Below, in pieces: positions 27,951 through 39,292 of a stretch of 64,000 bases of DNA. The position numbers and the translations under genes are program-made. Source of the DNA: Amphibalanus amphitrite (Eukaryota; Arthropoda; Thecostraca; Balanomorpha; Balanidae); NCBI RefSeq assembly GCF_019059575.1, contig NW_024881502.1, positions 1 through 64,000 on the forward strand, given 5' to 3'. Under the pieces are notes generated by a model. It did not search any database, was not told the DNA's origin, and saw only the letters and a program-made list of their open reading frames with translations. Every line of letters begins with the position of its first letter. Position 1 is the first letter of the stretch.

Positions 27951-28680
27951 TGATAATATTCAAGTTCGAGATGGCCGTTTTGTAGCACTGGTAATTATGT
28001 ATCTATGTATTGTATACCCAAATCTTTTATGTCTTAAACGTTTTTCTGTATAGTCAAAGCTATAGGCTTTGACTTTTCCCGCGAAACTTTTTTTTGGTCG
28101 AAAAAGGCAGAACATGACGTCCCTCTGACGTCATTTAACCCGCGCGGGGCTGGGGTCTCCAGCCGAACGCGCGGGGCTGGGGGGGGGGGTAAATTTTACC
28201 CCCCCCCCCTGTTATCTCCCGAACTAATGGTCCGATTTGGAAAATTCAAACGCCAATCGAAATATCTCATCACGAACAACTAAAAACATGTACTTAATTT
28301 TAAGTTTGAGGTCAAGGTCAGGTCAAGGGTACAAATTGCAAGTTCCTACAGTATCGGCCTAACACCGTAGTTGCCGAAGAATGGAGTCATGGACTGAGAC
28401 TGATCGCCCAAAACGTGTTCTTAGGCTACCAAGACAATATTCGTTGCATACAATATCAGTCAGAGGTCAAGGTCAAGGTCAGGTCAGGTCAGGTCACCAA
28501 AAACAAAATATAGAAAAGGGCATGTGCGACACATGTTTTATGGGTCATTTTACTCATAGAATTCAATAGGCACACTCAATAAGTGATATGGACCACCTCT
28601 GGATGAATTTCAGGTCGAGGTCAGGTCAAGGTCAGGTCAAGTGAGGTCAAATTTTGAAGTTGGTTGTTAAGGCCTAAAAA

Positions 28681-28925
28681 CCCAGTAAACATGCCGACGT
28701 CGGCCGACGTCGGGGTGACGTCGGCAACTCGGCATCGACATGCCGACGTCGGCCCGACGTCGGTCCAACCTCGGCACGACGTCGGCTGGGTGTCGGATAT
28801 GCCCGCATGTTCCGACGTCCAGCCGATGTCCAGCCGACGTCGGGCCGACGTCGGACCGAGATCAATTGCTGAGGTCCAGCCGACGTCGGGCCGACGTCGG
28901 AGCGACGTCGGACCGACATCGGCCG
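28681..28925. repeat. CCGACGTCGG-type array, copy 1
   Basis: It opens with cccagtaaacatgccgacgt and continues with many copies of the self-complementary word ccgacgtcgg and variants. A second array at 29984-30185 starts with the same words. Confidence 0.88.
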
Positions 28926-29194
28926 CTGTTTTGACCGTTAAAATAATATAAAATACTTGTTTCATGTTTCATAAAGAGCTTCTGTATTCAAAATATCCTC
29001 AGAAAACTCAAATCTTCCTCCACGCCGCAACCCCCTAATCCGGACTGGACGGGAAACTTTATCCCATTTGGGATTGCCCGTAAGCCGAGCTCGCCCGTAG
29101 CCGGGTGCGGTGAGTGCTTGGTGGCTGCTTGGCATATCCTGGCTTTGGTCAGGCTCAGCCCCGGCAACTCACCAGGACCGGGCCCAGTTCATAT

Positions 29195-29531
29195 ACACAC
29201 AGAAAAATATTGACACCGTTAGCGGTGTAATTGCACAGTACATATCTGAGCACTTGAGGAAAGTTAATTTAGTCCCTTCCCCGCTTAAATTACTCGCGCT
29301 TCCAAATGAACACCAGGAAGAAGGTAATAGAACACTGTTAGGAGGGTTGGGTGTTTTACTACATGTAGCAAAACACCCAACCCTCCTAACAGTGTTCTAT
29401 TACCTTCTTCCTGGTGTTCATTTGGAAGCGCGAGTAATTTAAGCGGGGAAGGGACTAAATTAACTTTCCTCAAGTGCTCAGATATGTACTGTGCAATTAC
29501 ACCGCTAACGGTGTAATATTTTTCTGTGTGT
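29195..29531. repeat. near-perfect 337-bp palindrome
   Basis: The two arms of about 168 bases are reverse complements with only a couple of mismatches visible, and there is essentially no spacer (centre ctacatgtag at 29359-29368). Open frames of 110 (+) and 95 (-) codons read the same peptide from both strands because of the symmetry. It is flanked by TA at both ends (29194-29195, 29531-29532). Confidence 0.95.
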
Positions 29532-29817
29532 AGAAAGGCCAGTCGGCAAGTGTCACTTTGCCAAAGTGCCACTTATCAAAGGGACACTTTGGGAAACGTT
29601 GGCGCAGGTGTGTAAGAGTGGCTATATGAATCCATTGTGGGGTCGCCCTTTCCAATAAGTGTCACGTAACAGCAATGGGACCAGGGACTCTATATGAACT
29701 GGACCCAGGGTGCTCGCCAAGAAGACCAATGTCTCCATCCTATGATCCTTCCGGCTCTGAAATGGTCTCGTCAGACCGAAAGGGCATAACCCAACAAAAC
29801 AAACCAAATTCGTTAGC

Positions 29818-29894
29818 TGGCTGCGTGGTGTAGTGGTTAGCGCACTAACCTCGCGTTCGAATGATACGGGGTTCGAGTCCCATCGCCGGCTGAT
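29818..29894 (+). mobile_element. tRNA-like sequence (SINE head or tRNA pseudogene)
   Basis: A box TGGTGTAGTGGTTAGCGC and B box GGGGTTCGAGTCCC with complementary 7-base ends agctggc / gccggct. The anticodon stem does not pair well. A partial second copy of the 3' half and its tail (ggttgatatttttggcg) follows at about 29940, so a SINE is likelier than a working tRNA gene. Confidence 0.6.
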
Positions 29895-29983
29895 GCTTTT
29901 GGCGTGTTGTCCCAGTAAACATGCCGACGTCGGCGACTGGGGGGCTCGAATACCGCCGCCGGTTGATATTTTTGGCGCAATGT

Positions 29984-30185
29984 CCCAATAAACATTCCGA
30001 CGTCGGCCCCGTCAGTCCAACGACAAACGATCTCGTCAACCTCGGCAAACGATCTCGGCCCGACGTCGGCTCGACGTCGGCTGGACTTCGGCTGGACGTC
30101 GGAACATGCGGGCATATCCAACGTCCAGCCGATGTCGGGCCGATGTTGAACCGACGTCGGGCCGACGTCGTCATGTTTACTGGGA
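29984..30185. mobile_element. palindromic MITE made of CCGACGTCGG words
   Basis: Begins tcccaataaacattccgacg and ends with the inverse cgtcatgtttactggga. The interior is a mosaic of gacgtcggc words in both orientations, so the element is largely self-complementary. Confidence 0.75.
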
Positions 30186-30817
30186 AGGTGTCTATCTGAT
30201 GCATTTTTTTACGGCGAATCGAATGGTGCTATTTTTGTTTCCGTACAAGGTCTAGAACTTCCAAAAAAGTCATTTTTCAAAAATTTTGTGTGTCGTGACG
30301 TCATACAATTTTTAATAACTCCCACATTTTTGAACCGATTCTTCTAAAGCTTGGTATGTAGGTGCACATAGACCACTTCTCTGACATATATTCCGTTTTT
30401 TTATACACTCAAAATTTTGGATTTTATAGCTATTTTCCCAAAAAAGTCAGTTTTTTTGAAAAAAAATTGGGCCAAAATCCAAAATTTTCAAAAAAAACCG
30501 AGATAGCCATTTGATAGAAAAAGTAGAATTACGTATACCCTTTTTTGTTACGTCTTGATTCCTTTAAAAATAAAGATGTGAGCGGCGTTTGAACTTTTGC
30601 CGTTTTTGAGGCGAAAATGGCGAACATGACGTCACTAAAACGTCAATTTCTCAAAAATTTCCGACGGATTTCGCTCAAATTTTCAGGGAACGTGTCAAAT
30701 TGATGTAAGAAAAGGTACTGAAAGTTTGGCGGCGCTGCGCGCCGCCGTTTTTCAGATATTGCAAAAGTTCGCGAGGGGGGGGGGGTAAAATTTACCCTCC
30801 CCCCAGCCCCGCGTGGG
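30186..30817. other. right part of the inner TTAA element
   Basis: AT-rich interior with the shared words gaaccgattcttctaaagct (about 30335) and a GC hairpin ggcggcgctgcgcgccgccg at about 30729. No gene. Confidence 0.6.
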
Positions 30818-31052
30818 TTAAGGCCAACCTATCATAGCCTTTGGAAAAGGTTTGGTCACAATGTGTAAAATTGATGCCCGAGAGGCTGCTGAAAGTTTGG
30901 TGACGATCGGCGCAGCGGTTCTGGAGATATATCGAAAAGTCTGGAGGGAGGGGGCAAAAAATAGCCCCCCCTCCACCAGGGCACGGGTTAATACTAGCTT
31001 GGCCTCACGTCACGAGCAGTGGTAGTTTTAAAGTGCCCTTATAGTACAGTTA

Positions 31053-32240
31053 TTAACCTGCGCCGTGCTGGGGGGACGTTTTTACGCCCCTACCCCCCTC
31101 TCAGGCTTTTCGCGAATATCTAAAAAAAAAAAAAAAAAAAAACGGCGGCGCGCTGCAAGAATTTCAGACCAGTGTCGTTCAAGGTCAGGTCACTCGGCCA
31201 CGTCAAGTGACCTTATCTCAGAAAGAAATTCAAAGGCTCACTGTAGCTACACCGACTTAAAGATCGCTTTAAAAACTTTCAGCGATTGATAAGAGTATCA
31301 GTAGGTATGTATAAGATGTATGCCTCGGAATTTTGATATCTGTGACCTAAGGTCAGGTCAATTTTACGACCTCTCCATTGTAAGTCAAGCAATGGGATAA
31401 AATTTAAATGCGCCTCTGTTGGACGAATGTCGTTCTATACACTCTAAAATCGGTTTATAGGCAAGCATGACACACTGGATCGGAAAATTGTACCCGTGAC
31501 CCCTCTGTATGCCCCTGAGGTCATCTCAGGTCATGAAAGGTCACAAACAGTTTTTTTTTTACTAGGCATAACTTTTGACAGAGACGTGCTAGAGCGGTGA
31601 AAATGCACGTCAGATGTATTAAGCTAAGCCCGACGATACGGATCGACTGCTATGCAACATGACCCTTTCCGGTCGACTCATGACCGGAATGTGACCGACT
31701 CATGACCGGTCATTTTTCAAAAGAGGCGAAATTTTAGAATGACCGTTTAAGGTCAACTTATAGTTCATTCAACGCGTCGACGAGAGGAGCACGATACTGG
31801 CAAAAGTAATGCCGTGACTCTGGAGTCAAAAGTCATCATCGAAAAACATTTGTAGTAAAAACGGCTGTTTCTTATTTTTGCCCTCGGGAGGCTAAGCCGT
31901 AGACCTGAGGTCAATTCTGAGGGCAAAATTCAGAAAGGCTTGTAAAAGAGCTGTCAAATAAGCTTTTCCGCGGTACCGTAGCTCTATTTGTTCCTAAGTT
32001 ATGCGTCGGGTGTTTCGAAAATTGTTGAAAGACAAAATTTGACCTTTGATGACCTCTGGTGACCTGACCTTTGACCTGACCTAAAAATGACGGATGTATT
32101 TCCGTCATTATTATTGACGCTCTTTCTAGTGCCGCTTACCGTGTGTCGCTACGTCATGTCCCAGGAACCAAGTTGGACGGGGGAACGCCCCCTCCCCCCC
32201 CCCAGACGACACGGAAAGCTCAGACCATATTTTTCACTGT
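31053..32240. mobile_element. AGGTCA-rich TTAA-type element, left arm of a long inverted repeat
   Basis: Starts TTAACCTGCGCCGTGCTGG with a G-run hairpin (ggggggacgtttttacgccc). From about 31140 to 32152 it is a diverged inverse of 36757-37800. No clean right TTAA end is seen, and the right arm ends in a C run at about 37815. No coding sequence. Confidence 0.65.
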
Positions 32241-32241
32241 T

Positions 32242-32328
32242 AACCCGCGCCGGCTGAGATTCCGCGTCGGGCCGGGGTGGGGGGGGTCTGAACACACACC
32301 CCCCTTCTAACTCGGCTTCTGGGCCACG
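32242..32328. mobile_element. fragment of a further TTAA-type end
   Basis: TTAACCCGCGCCGGCTGAG followed by a G run and an ACACCCC stretch. The partner end was not found. Confidence 0.45.
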
Positions 32329-32431
32329 TAGGGGAAAGTGGGGTAAGACGGTCAGGGTAGGTAAGACGGGCACTCCTTCTGCAGACCAAACCAATAGCGC
32401 TACGAGCGAGAAAAATTAGGACCAGAATTGC

Positions 32432-35400
32432 CAGGGCATATTTTAACATACTGACTGCGTCCCATTTTGGGACGCAGCCCCCTGCCTTTGGGACGTAGCA
32501 CTCGCGAAATTTGGACCACTGCGTCCCACACTGGAATGTCACGGTTTCAGTGGAAAAGTGCAAGCAATAATTACGAGCGAGCGAGCGCAGCGAGCGAAGC
32601 GAAGTCTTTTCAATATAACGGAAAAATCTCAGTATGAGCGGCCCGGCCCGGCCCGGCCCGGCCCGGCCTGTAACGCTTTTGAGAGGCTTATATCTCAGCA
32701 ACCGCTTGACCGATTGGCCTGCGGTCTTTTTTGCTGGGTAGCCCCATCCCTTCTACCCCGTAATTGACTACTTTTGATACATCTCAGTGACCGCCGTGGC
32801 ACGTGCCACGTGAAAAGTCAAGGGTGTTCAAGCTGTTTTGCAAAAGTAGTGATTTTGAGAGGCCCATATCTCAGCAGCCGCTCGGGCGATTGTCTTGCGG
32901 TAATTTTTGTAGGGTAGCTGCATCCCTTCTTCCAATGGTCGGATACTCTTGATCTATGTGAGTGACCCCCACTGCACGTGCAAAATGCAAAAAGAAGAGG
33001 TGCCAAATTTGTTCCCATTTCAATAACTCGGTAATTACTGGGGCGATTTCGCTGAAACTTGGCATACAGGTAGGCACCCACCAGGCAATGCATTCCCATG
33101 TGCTGCGGTTAGGGTGCTACTGCACGTGCGCACGTGCAGGGGGCGTTTCCAGATCTCGAGAACGGCTGGGCCGATTGCGCTCAAATTTGGTACACGGTTG
33201 AGGACCGGTTAGTAGGGTGCCGTGCAAAAGTCATTTTGGACCCTGTTTGCACGTGCGCACGTGCAGAATGCCGCTTCCAGATCTCAGGAACGGCTGGGCC
33301 GATTGCGTTCAAATTTGGCACACCGCTAGCGACCGGTTAGAAGGGTGCTTTGCACAAGCCCGTTGGAAGTACCCTCTCGCCCTTCCGCACGTGCAGGGCT
33401 CACTATCTCGCTCGCTCGTTCTTCGCCCAAAAGGCGTTTTACTGGTAATTAGCATGCCTCGGTCTTTTACTATGCAACAGATGTTGCCTTTCTGATTGCT
33501 TTGTGCCCTGATTTACTATGCACCTAAGCACATACATGCGCTCTCCAGTCCTTGTGCCCTGCCCTATCCTAGGGTCGTACACCTTGTTATGTCCCATGCC
33601 CTACTATACCCCTAGGATATGTGACCTGCCCAGTGCCCTGTCTTAAGGTCTTGTACCTTGCCCTGCCCTTCCTTCAGGCCTTGCGCCCTGCTCTGCATTC
33701 AGGCCCTGTGGCCCTCTCTGCCCTGCCCAGTGCCCTCAAACCCGATACCTTGTTGTCGTCCCGTCTTAAGGACCCCTTCGGTGCTGCTGCCGGTTCGGTG
33801 CTGGGTCCGGATTTCGGGAATATTGTGCATATCTAGTCATGTTCCTTGCCCTGCCCTCAGATCCAATAATACTGATATTGATAAAAAATCAAATGTAAGA
33901 CTTTAGCTAAAGCTGGAGAAGATTATCCATCCCTGAACCTGGGCGGAACCCAGGGAGGCGAGGCGAGTTATCACAAGCAACATAAGTGTCACCTTTAATC
34001 CCCTCCGCTCCCCCTCCCCTGTGGCACCATCCGCCGCCCACCACCCATTCATGATTCACATTCGCGTAGTCGCCGTGCTGGACCTGTCGGAGCCGAGGCG
34101 GACGTGCGAGCCTGAATGTTAGGCTGACCCGGGCGGAATCGGCGCCCGCCTTTCCGGGGATTCCCGGCCATTGAAACCAAGGCCGTATAAGAGAGGTAGA
34201 ATCATCCCGCGATTTCCAATGGACCGGTCGCTAAGCATTAGCGTGACGTCACTGGTGGAGACCGGGCGGCGCCCAGCTCCAAGCTGTACGTCGGGTACAT
34301 TTGGCACCGTATAGTTGCTATTACTGAACGACGAACGTAACGACAACTAATGACTCTTAATAACTTTTTTACTCACCTAAAGCTGATTTCCTTGCCGGTA
34401 CATTGCCGACATTGCCCCAGGGTTGACAATCATGGGATATGGGTCGGATGGGCGACCTCGCGACGGGAGGAGGAACGATTGCAATTGTTGTGTTCCGCAC
34501 CGCCGATTGCATTCTCTATCTGCACCCGGGGGGAGGGGAAGCAGGGGGCACGTGCCCCCATCGGATCAGGGGGCCTCTCGGGCCCGAGGGGCCTTGCGAC
34601 GCCAATTGGCGGCTGAGGGTCCACGCTGGCATCTTTCGACTCAGAAGGGCCCCACAGGGCTCGGAAGAACACCTTATGTGCTCCGAAGAGCCACACTTCT
34701 CTCCATAAGAGCCACACACCGGCTTTTTAGTGTCCCTTGTCGGCCTTTGAGTGCCCTTTGCCGGCTTCTCAGGGCCTATTGGCGACCTCTGAGAGCTACT
34801 TGCCGGCCTCTGAGGGCCCTTACCGGCCTATCAGGGACCAGCAGCTCTAAGGGTTCCACACACGCCTGCGATGACCCCCTAAACCAGTGGTTGAAGGCCC
34901 CCACAACGGCGCCTGCGAGGGCCCTCACCGGCGGCTGTGAATGCCCCACACCGGTGCCTAGCTGAGGGTCCAACACTGCCACCTCTGAGTGCAAGCGGCA
35001 CCCCTGAATGAGGTCCCGAAACCAGTGCTTCTTAAGACCATATATCGGCGGCTCTGGGGGCTCAACGCCGGAGCCGCATCGGACGGCCACTCACCGGTGA
35101 CTTTTGAGGGCCCCACACCGACGACTCTGAGGGCCCCACTGGCGTCTGAGTGTACCTTGCTGGTCTCTAAGTACTCCACAGGGCTCCTGAAGGCACCGCA
35201 GACCTCTTGAGAGCCTCTTGTCGGTCTCTGAGAGCCCCTGTCGGCCTGTAAAGGGTTCGAGCCAGCAGCTCTAAGGGTCCCACACCGGACTGTGACAACC
35301 CCACACTGCAGTGTCTCTGAGGGCCCACAACGGCAACTGTGAGGACCCTCACCGGCGCCTCTGAGGGCCCACAGCGGCACCTCTGGGGGCCCGCACCAAT

Positions 35401-35902
35401 GCCTCTGAGAGCATCACACCGGTACCTGTGAGCTGTGAGGGCCCACACCAGTGCCTCCAAAGGCTTCATAACCGGCGGCCCTGAGGGCCCTAGGCCTACA
35501 CGGGTGATTTTGAGGGGCGTACCGAAGGCACCACACAATCCCTTCGTCTCGCTGAGCTTCTATCCCAATCCCATACCGGCTTCTATCCCAATTCCGGCTC
35601 AACTAATTATCAGCCCCCCTCCCCCTCCATGGGTCAGCAGCGCCGCGCCGGTGTCGGGGGCCAGCGCCATTGGGGCGGCAGTCGGCCACGCGCACTCAGT
35701 GGTTAGCGCTTGCACCGGCGGCTAGCGCACGCCCGGTGTGTTATCGGCCGTGAGCCGCTCCAAAACGGCTGCAGTAACTGGTCGATATAGGTAGTAAGCA
35801 GATGCAGAGATGCAGGTGGATAAGGTATGTGCCCTTTCCGATCGAAGCATGTGCCCTATGCCACCTTTGGGACGCAGTAAAAAATCCTTAAAATATGCCC
35901 TG
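32432..35902 (+). mobile_element. hAT-like non-autonomous element, copy 1 (3,471 bp)
   Basis: Flanked by the perfect 8-bp duplication AGAATTGC (32424-32431 and 35903-35910). Ends CAGGGCATATTTTAA / TTAAAATATGCCCTG, the CAG...CTG termini and 8-bp duplication of hAT elements. The left third has diverged repeats of a phrase near ccgattgcgctcaaatttgg with CACGTGC hairpins. The part around 34690-35520 is a degenerate array of words like ctctgagggccccacaccgg. The longest frame is 180 codons and shows no hAT dimerisation or catalytic motif, so transposase must come from elsewhere. Confidence 0.92.
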
Positions 35903-35910
35903 AGAATTGC

Positions 35911-36730
35911 CTTTCCCACTACACACCACCATGGAAGTCTGGTGAATTTGTGTTCTGTCGATAATCTTATATTTTGATTTCTTTAAAACACGCATTTCAT
36001 TGAAAACATCCATAATGTATTGTGCAAGCTTTTGTGTGCAGCACTATAGAGTTAAAAACTCGCAATCACTTGTGGTACACCATATGCCCGACCAGTGTTC
36101 ATTTACCGCGGATTTGCTTTGTCTGCATCAAATTGTCCACAGAGAAAAATCGTGCTGAACTTCTGACATTGAGGTTGGGGTAAGACGGGCAACTATGGAT
36201 CCAATGGGTCTGTAATGGTGAAAATATTTTTGTTGCTGTAGGAAAAAAGAAGCATTTCTAATAAGAATCTGTTCGATTCCGATACTCAAAGACATGTTAG
36301 CAATATTCCTTCGGCATAGTTTATTCTCGAATAATGAATGTAAAAAACGGTTCTACATGGCTTCTGAACTAGGGCCTGTATACGAGCATACGCCTTCTGC
36401 ACGAATATCGTATACTGCCATTTCCGAAGCACTTGAGACCAACGATCGACTGTATCAATGCGGGTAATCTCGAGCATTTGTTGCGAGCTGTGCTGGTCGG
36501 TGAAAAAAGCTGGCCGTCTTGCCCTACCCATGTGACCGTCTTACCCCATGGGGTGGGTAAGACGTGTTTTTGCAAGGTTTGGCAAAAATAGCTGCAGTTT
36601 ATTTGTTGAATCAGGTCTAAGTCTCATCTTCTGGCAAATGGAAGTAAAATGTCTAAAAAAAAGTTTTCACTCAGTTCCCCGTTTCTATGATGTTTCTAAA
36701 ACCGGCCGAAAAATGGCTCCAAAGTTAAGG
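35911..36730. other. right part of the TA-flanked element
   Basis: AT-moderate, non-coding, with several copies of the terminal word gtaagacg in both orientations near 36525-36560. Confidence 0.6.
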
Positions 36731-36756
36731 TGCTCGTCTTACCCCACTTTCCCCTA

Positions 36757-37830
36757 GCGACACACGGTAGGCGGCAATCGAAAGAACGGTTAAAATAAGG
36801 ACGAAAACACTTGGTCATTTTTTGGGTCAGGTGAAAGGTCAGGTCACCAGAGCCCAGAGGTCACCAAAGGTAAAATGTTGACTATTTCAACATTTTGGAA
36901 ACCGCCGACGGCTATCTCGGGAACCGATAGAGCGATAGAGCTACAGCGCCACGGAAAAGCGCATTCGATAGCCCTTTTACAGACCTTTCTGAATAATGTT
37001 CTCAGATTTGACCTCAGGTCAACGGTTTAGCCTCCAGAGGGCAAAAACTCCAAAAATAGCCGTTTTTACGAAAAACCGTTTTTTGGCAATAACTTTTGAT
37101 TAAAAAGAGCCATGACATTACTTTTGCCAGCATCGTGTTCCTCTCGTCGAGACACGTCGAATGACCTATAATTTGACCTTGAAAGGTCAACTTGAAAATT
37201 TGACCTCAGGTCAAAGTCATGACCTGACCGGAAAAGGTCATGCTGCATATCAGTCGATCCGCAACGTCGAGCCGAACACATCTAAGGCGTTTTCAGCGCT
37301 CTAGTACGCCTCTATCAGAAGTTATTAGCGAAAAACTGTTAGATTCTGTTCGTGACCTGAGATGACCTCGGGGACATAATGAGGGGTCACAGTTGCCATT
37401 TTCGGGTTCAGTGTGTCAATCTGACCTATATTTCGATGTTTGAGAGTGTCTAGAATAGCGTTCGTGATTTTCTCCCATTGACTTATAATGGAGAGGCCGC
37501 AAAATTGACCTTGCCTTAGGTCACCGATATCAAAATTACGAGATACACATTGTATAGATGATGTTGCTCTAATCAATCGCTGAAAGTTTCAAGGCAATCG
37601 ATCAATCGGTGTAGCTATGACGAGCATTCTTATTTTTTCTTAGGTGAGGTCACTTGGCGTGACCTGGTGACCTGACCTAAGACGACCTGGGTCTGAAATT
37701 TTCACATGTGCGGAAAAGATGCACGAACAGGTGTACCAAAAACGGCGGCGCGGAGCGCCGCCGTTTTTGAGATATCTGCGAAAAACCGCAGTAGGGTGTT
37801 CAAACACCCCCCCCCCCAGTGAAAAATGTC
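36757..37830. repeat. AGGTCA-rich right arm, inverse of 31140-32152
   Basis: gcgacacacggtaggcggca at the start is the inverse of the sequence near 32125-32150, and matches continue outward (ggtttagcctccagagggca versus its complement near 31880). It ends with the hairpin cggcggcgcggagcgccgcc at about 37743 and a C run. Confidence 0.7.
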
Positions 37831-38299
37831 AGTCGTAATTGTTTTCAGATAACAACAAACCAATGTACTAGGTCGTTCAATAAATAAGGTAAAATGTGCT
37901 ATAGCTCATTAACCAAGTTAAACAAAATAAGATATGTCATCTGAATCTACGAAAAATTTGCTACACAACGTATCCAACCGTTTTTAGGAGTTTAAAAATT
38001 GTCCGAACACGGTCGGTATGAAAACATTGATGCAGCACCGTTCCGTTTGGGAAGTGCCGTTTTGTCAGGTGGGCCTCGAGTTCATCTCAAAACCGGCGTC
38101 GGCAGCAAATTGTATAGTCTCTCTTGAAAAGTATCGCGCCATGGGCTGTGGCGGCTCTGTGAACTATTCCATTCAGTTTGAGGACCCCAGCAGTGAGGTC
38201 ATGGCCTGTATCATAAAAAGTACGGTGTAACACGATTCTACGGCAGCGGTAGGAGGGAAAACTGCTATATGACGCAGGCACCAGCGGCTGATTACTGGG

Positions 38300-39292
38300 T
38301 TAACCCTATTCCTGGCGGGGGGGCCTCAGGAGCCCCCCCTGAGGTTTTTTGGTTATTTCTCCCAAACGCGTTGAGCTAGGAAGCTCAAATTTTCTGACTT
38401 TTCCTAAAAGGCTTCTACGCAACATGTCTGAAAATTTTGAGTTGATCTGACCTCAGGTCAGGTCACCAGAGGCGGTTTGGTGACCCTACCTCAGAAAAGT
38501 TTGCAATCACGCCAGAGCTAGAGTTTTTGACCGATCAATTTCTTCTCTTCAGGCTTTAGTTAGTGTACCAGTATGTGCAATTTGTATATCTCGGAATTTT
38601 GATATCGGTGACCTAAGGTCAGGTCAGTTTCGCGACCTCCCCATTATAAGTCAATGGGGGAAAAATCAACTCCCTGTTTTTACCACTAAAACGGGTCGGA
38701 ATGGCCCCATATACCATACATGACTTCATATACGATCAACCTTCACTACCTTGAGGTCTGTTTTGCTGTTGGGCAGCTGTGAGGTCATGTGACGTCATCA
38801 AAGGTCACCAAAGGTTTTTGGCCAATAACTCCGTACAGGAACAAGATACAGACGCGTGGATGGTCTCATTGTGTTCAGTTCGTCAAGACGCATCGAATGA
38901 TATACATGATGACCTCGAGGTCACGTGACCTGAGGTCAACCTTTGACCTTGACCTTTCGAGGTCAACATATATATCATTCGATGCGGATTGACGAGAGGA
39001 TCACGATGATGCCCTTAGTTTGTTCCTATCTTGACTAATTCGAAAGTTATTCGAGAAAAACTCTCTCCATATCTAGCGCCGCCATTTTGACTTTTTCGAC
39101 CCCTGTGACGTCATCTTTGACCTGACCTGAAAATGACCTTTGTAAAAATTGTAGATCTTGACCGTGCGTATCCGATGCCGTTTACCGCTTGTCGCTATCT
39201 TGCTTCGTTCTCGAGATCTCAGGGGGGGGGCCGAATCGGCCCCCCCCCCGCCAGTTTCTTGTCCCGGCGGAGCCCGCCAGGAATAGGGTTAA
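38300..39292. mobile_element. TTAA-flanked element nested in the mariner remnant
   Basis: TTAA at 38300-38303 and 39289-39292. Perfect inverted ends TTAACCCTATTCCTGGCGGG. Subterminal hairpins gggggggcctcaggagcccc at the left and ggggccgaatcggccccccc at the right. The interior is full of AGGTCA/TGACCT, about 0.99 kb, no coding sequence. Confidence 0.9.

Larger units (their letters stand above)
28135..30821. mobile_element. inner TTAA-flanked element nested in 26738-30991
   Basis: TTAA at 28135-28138 and 30818-30821. Ends TTAACCCGCGCGGGGCTGG and TTAACCCACGCGGGGCTGG (inward from the right). Each end has a subterminal hairpin of G run, taaattttac or taaaatttac, C run. It carries the ACGTCG arrays, the 337-bp palindrome and a tRNA-like sequence. 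Confidence 0.86.
26738..30991. mobile_element. TTAA-flanked element, interrupted by a second TTAA element and a SINE
   Basis: TTAA at 26738-26741 and 30988-30991. Ends TTAACCCACGCCCTGGTGG and its partner TTAACCCGTGCCCTGGTGG (read inward from the right) match at 17 of 19 positions. Both are followed by G runs and ctattttt. It contains many AGGTCA words and no coding sequence. Confidence 0.85.
32331..36754. mobile_element. TA-flanked short-TIR element, interrupted by hAT-like copy 1
   Basis: Perfect 20-bp inverted ends GGGGAAAGTGGGGTAAGACG with TA at both sides (32329-32330, 36755-36756), as in Tc1/mariner-type MITEs. Without the hAT insertion it is about 0.95 kb. The word ggtaagacg recurs inside (about 32357, 36178, 36547), probably as repeated binding sites. 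Confidence 0.82.

Noticed and set aside
29110-29572. Matching 110- and 95-codon frames on opposite strands
   Set aside because: Identical peptides arise from the palindrome's symmetry, not from two genes; no family recognised.
29818-29894. Functional tRNA gene
   Set aside because: A and B boxes and acceptor pairing are present, but the anticodon stem does not fold well and a duplicated SINE tail follows.
27000-32100. AGGTCA clusters as genuine hormone-response enhancers of sif
   Set aside because: They lie inside repeats of several families and are as dense far from genes, so element biology explains them more simply; kept only as a general observation.
34423-34965. 180-codon frame, present in both 3.47-kb elements
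   Set aside because: No hAT transposase motif, Arg/Pro/Ser-rich, and overlapping frames are equally long; treated as non-coding.
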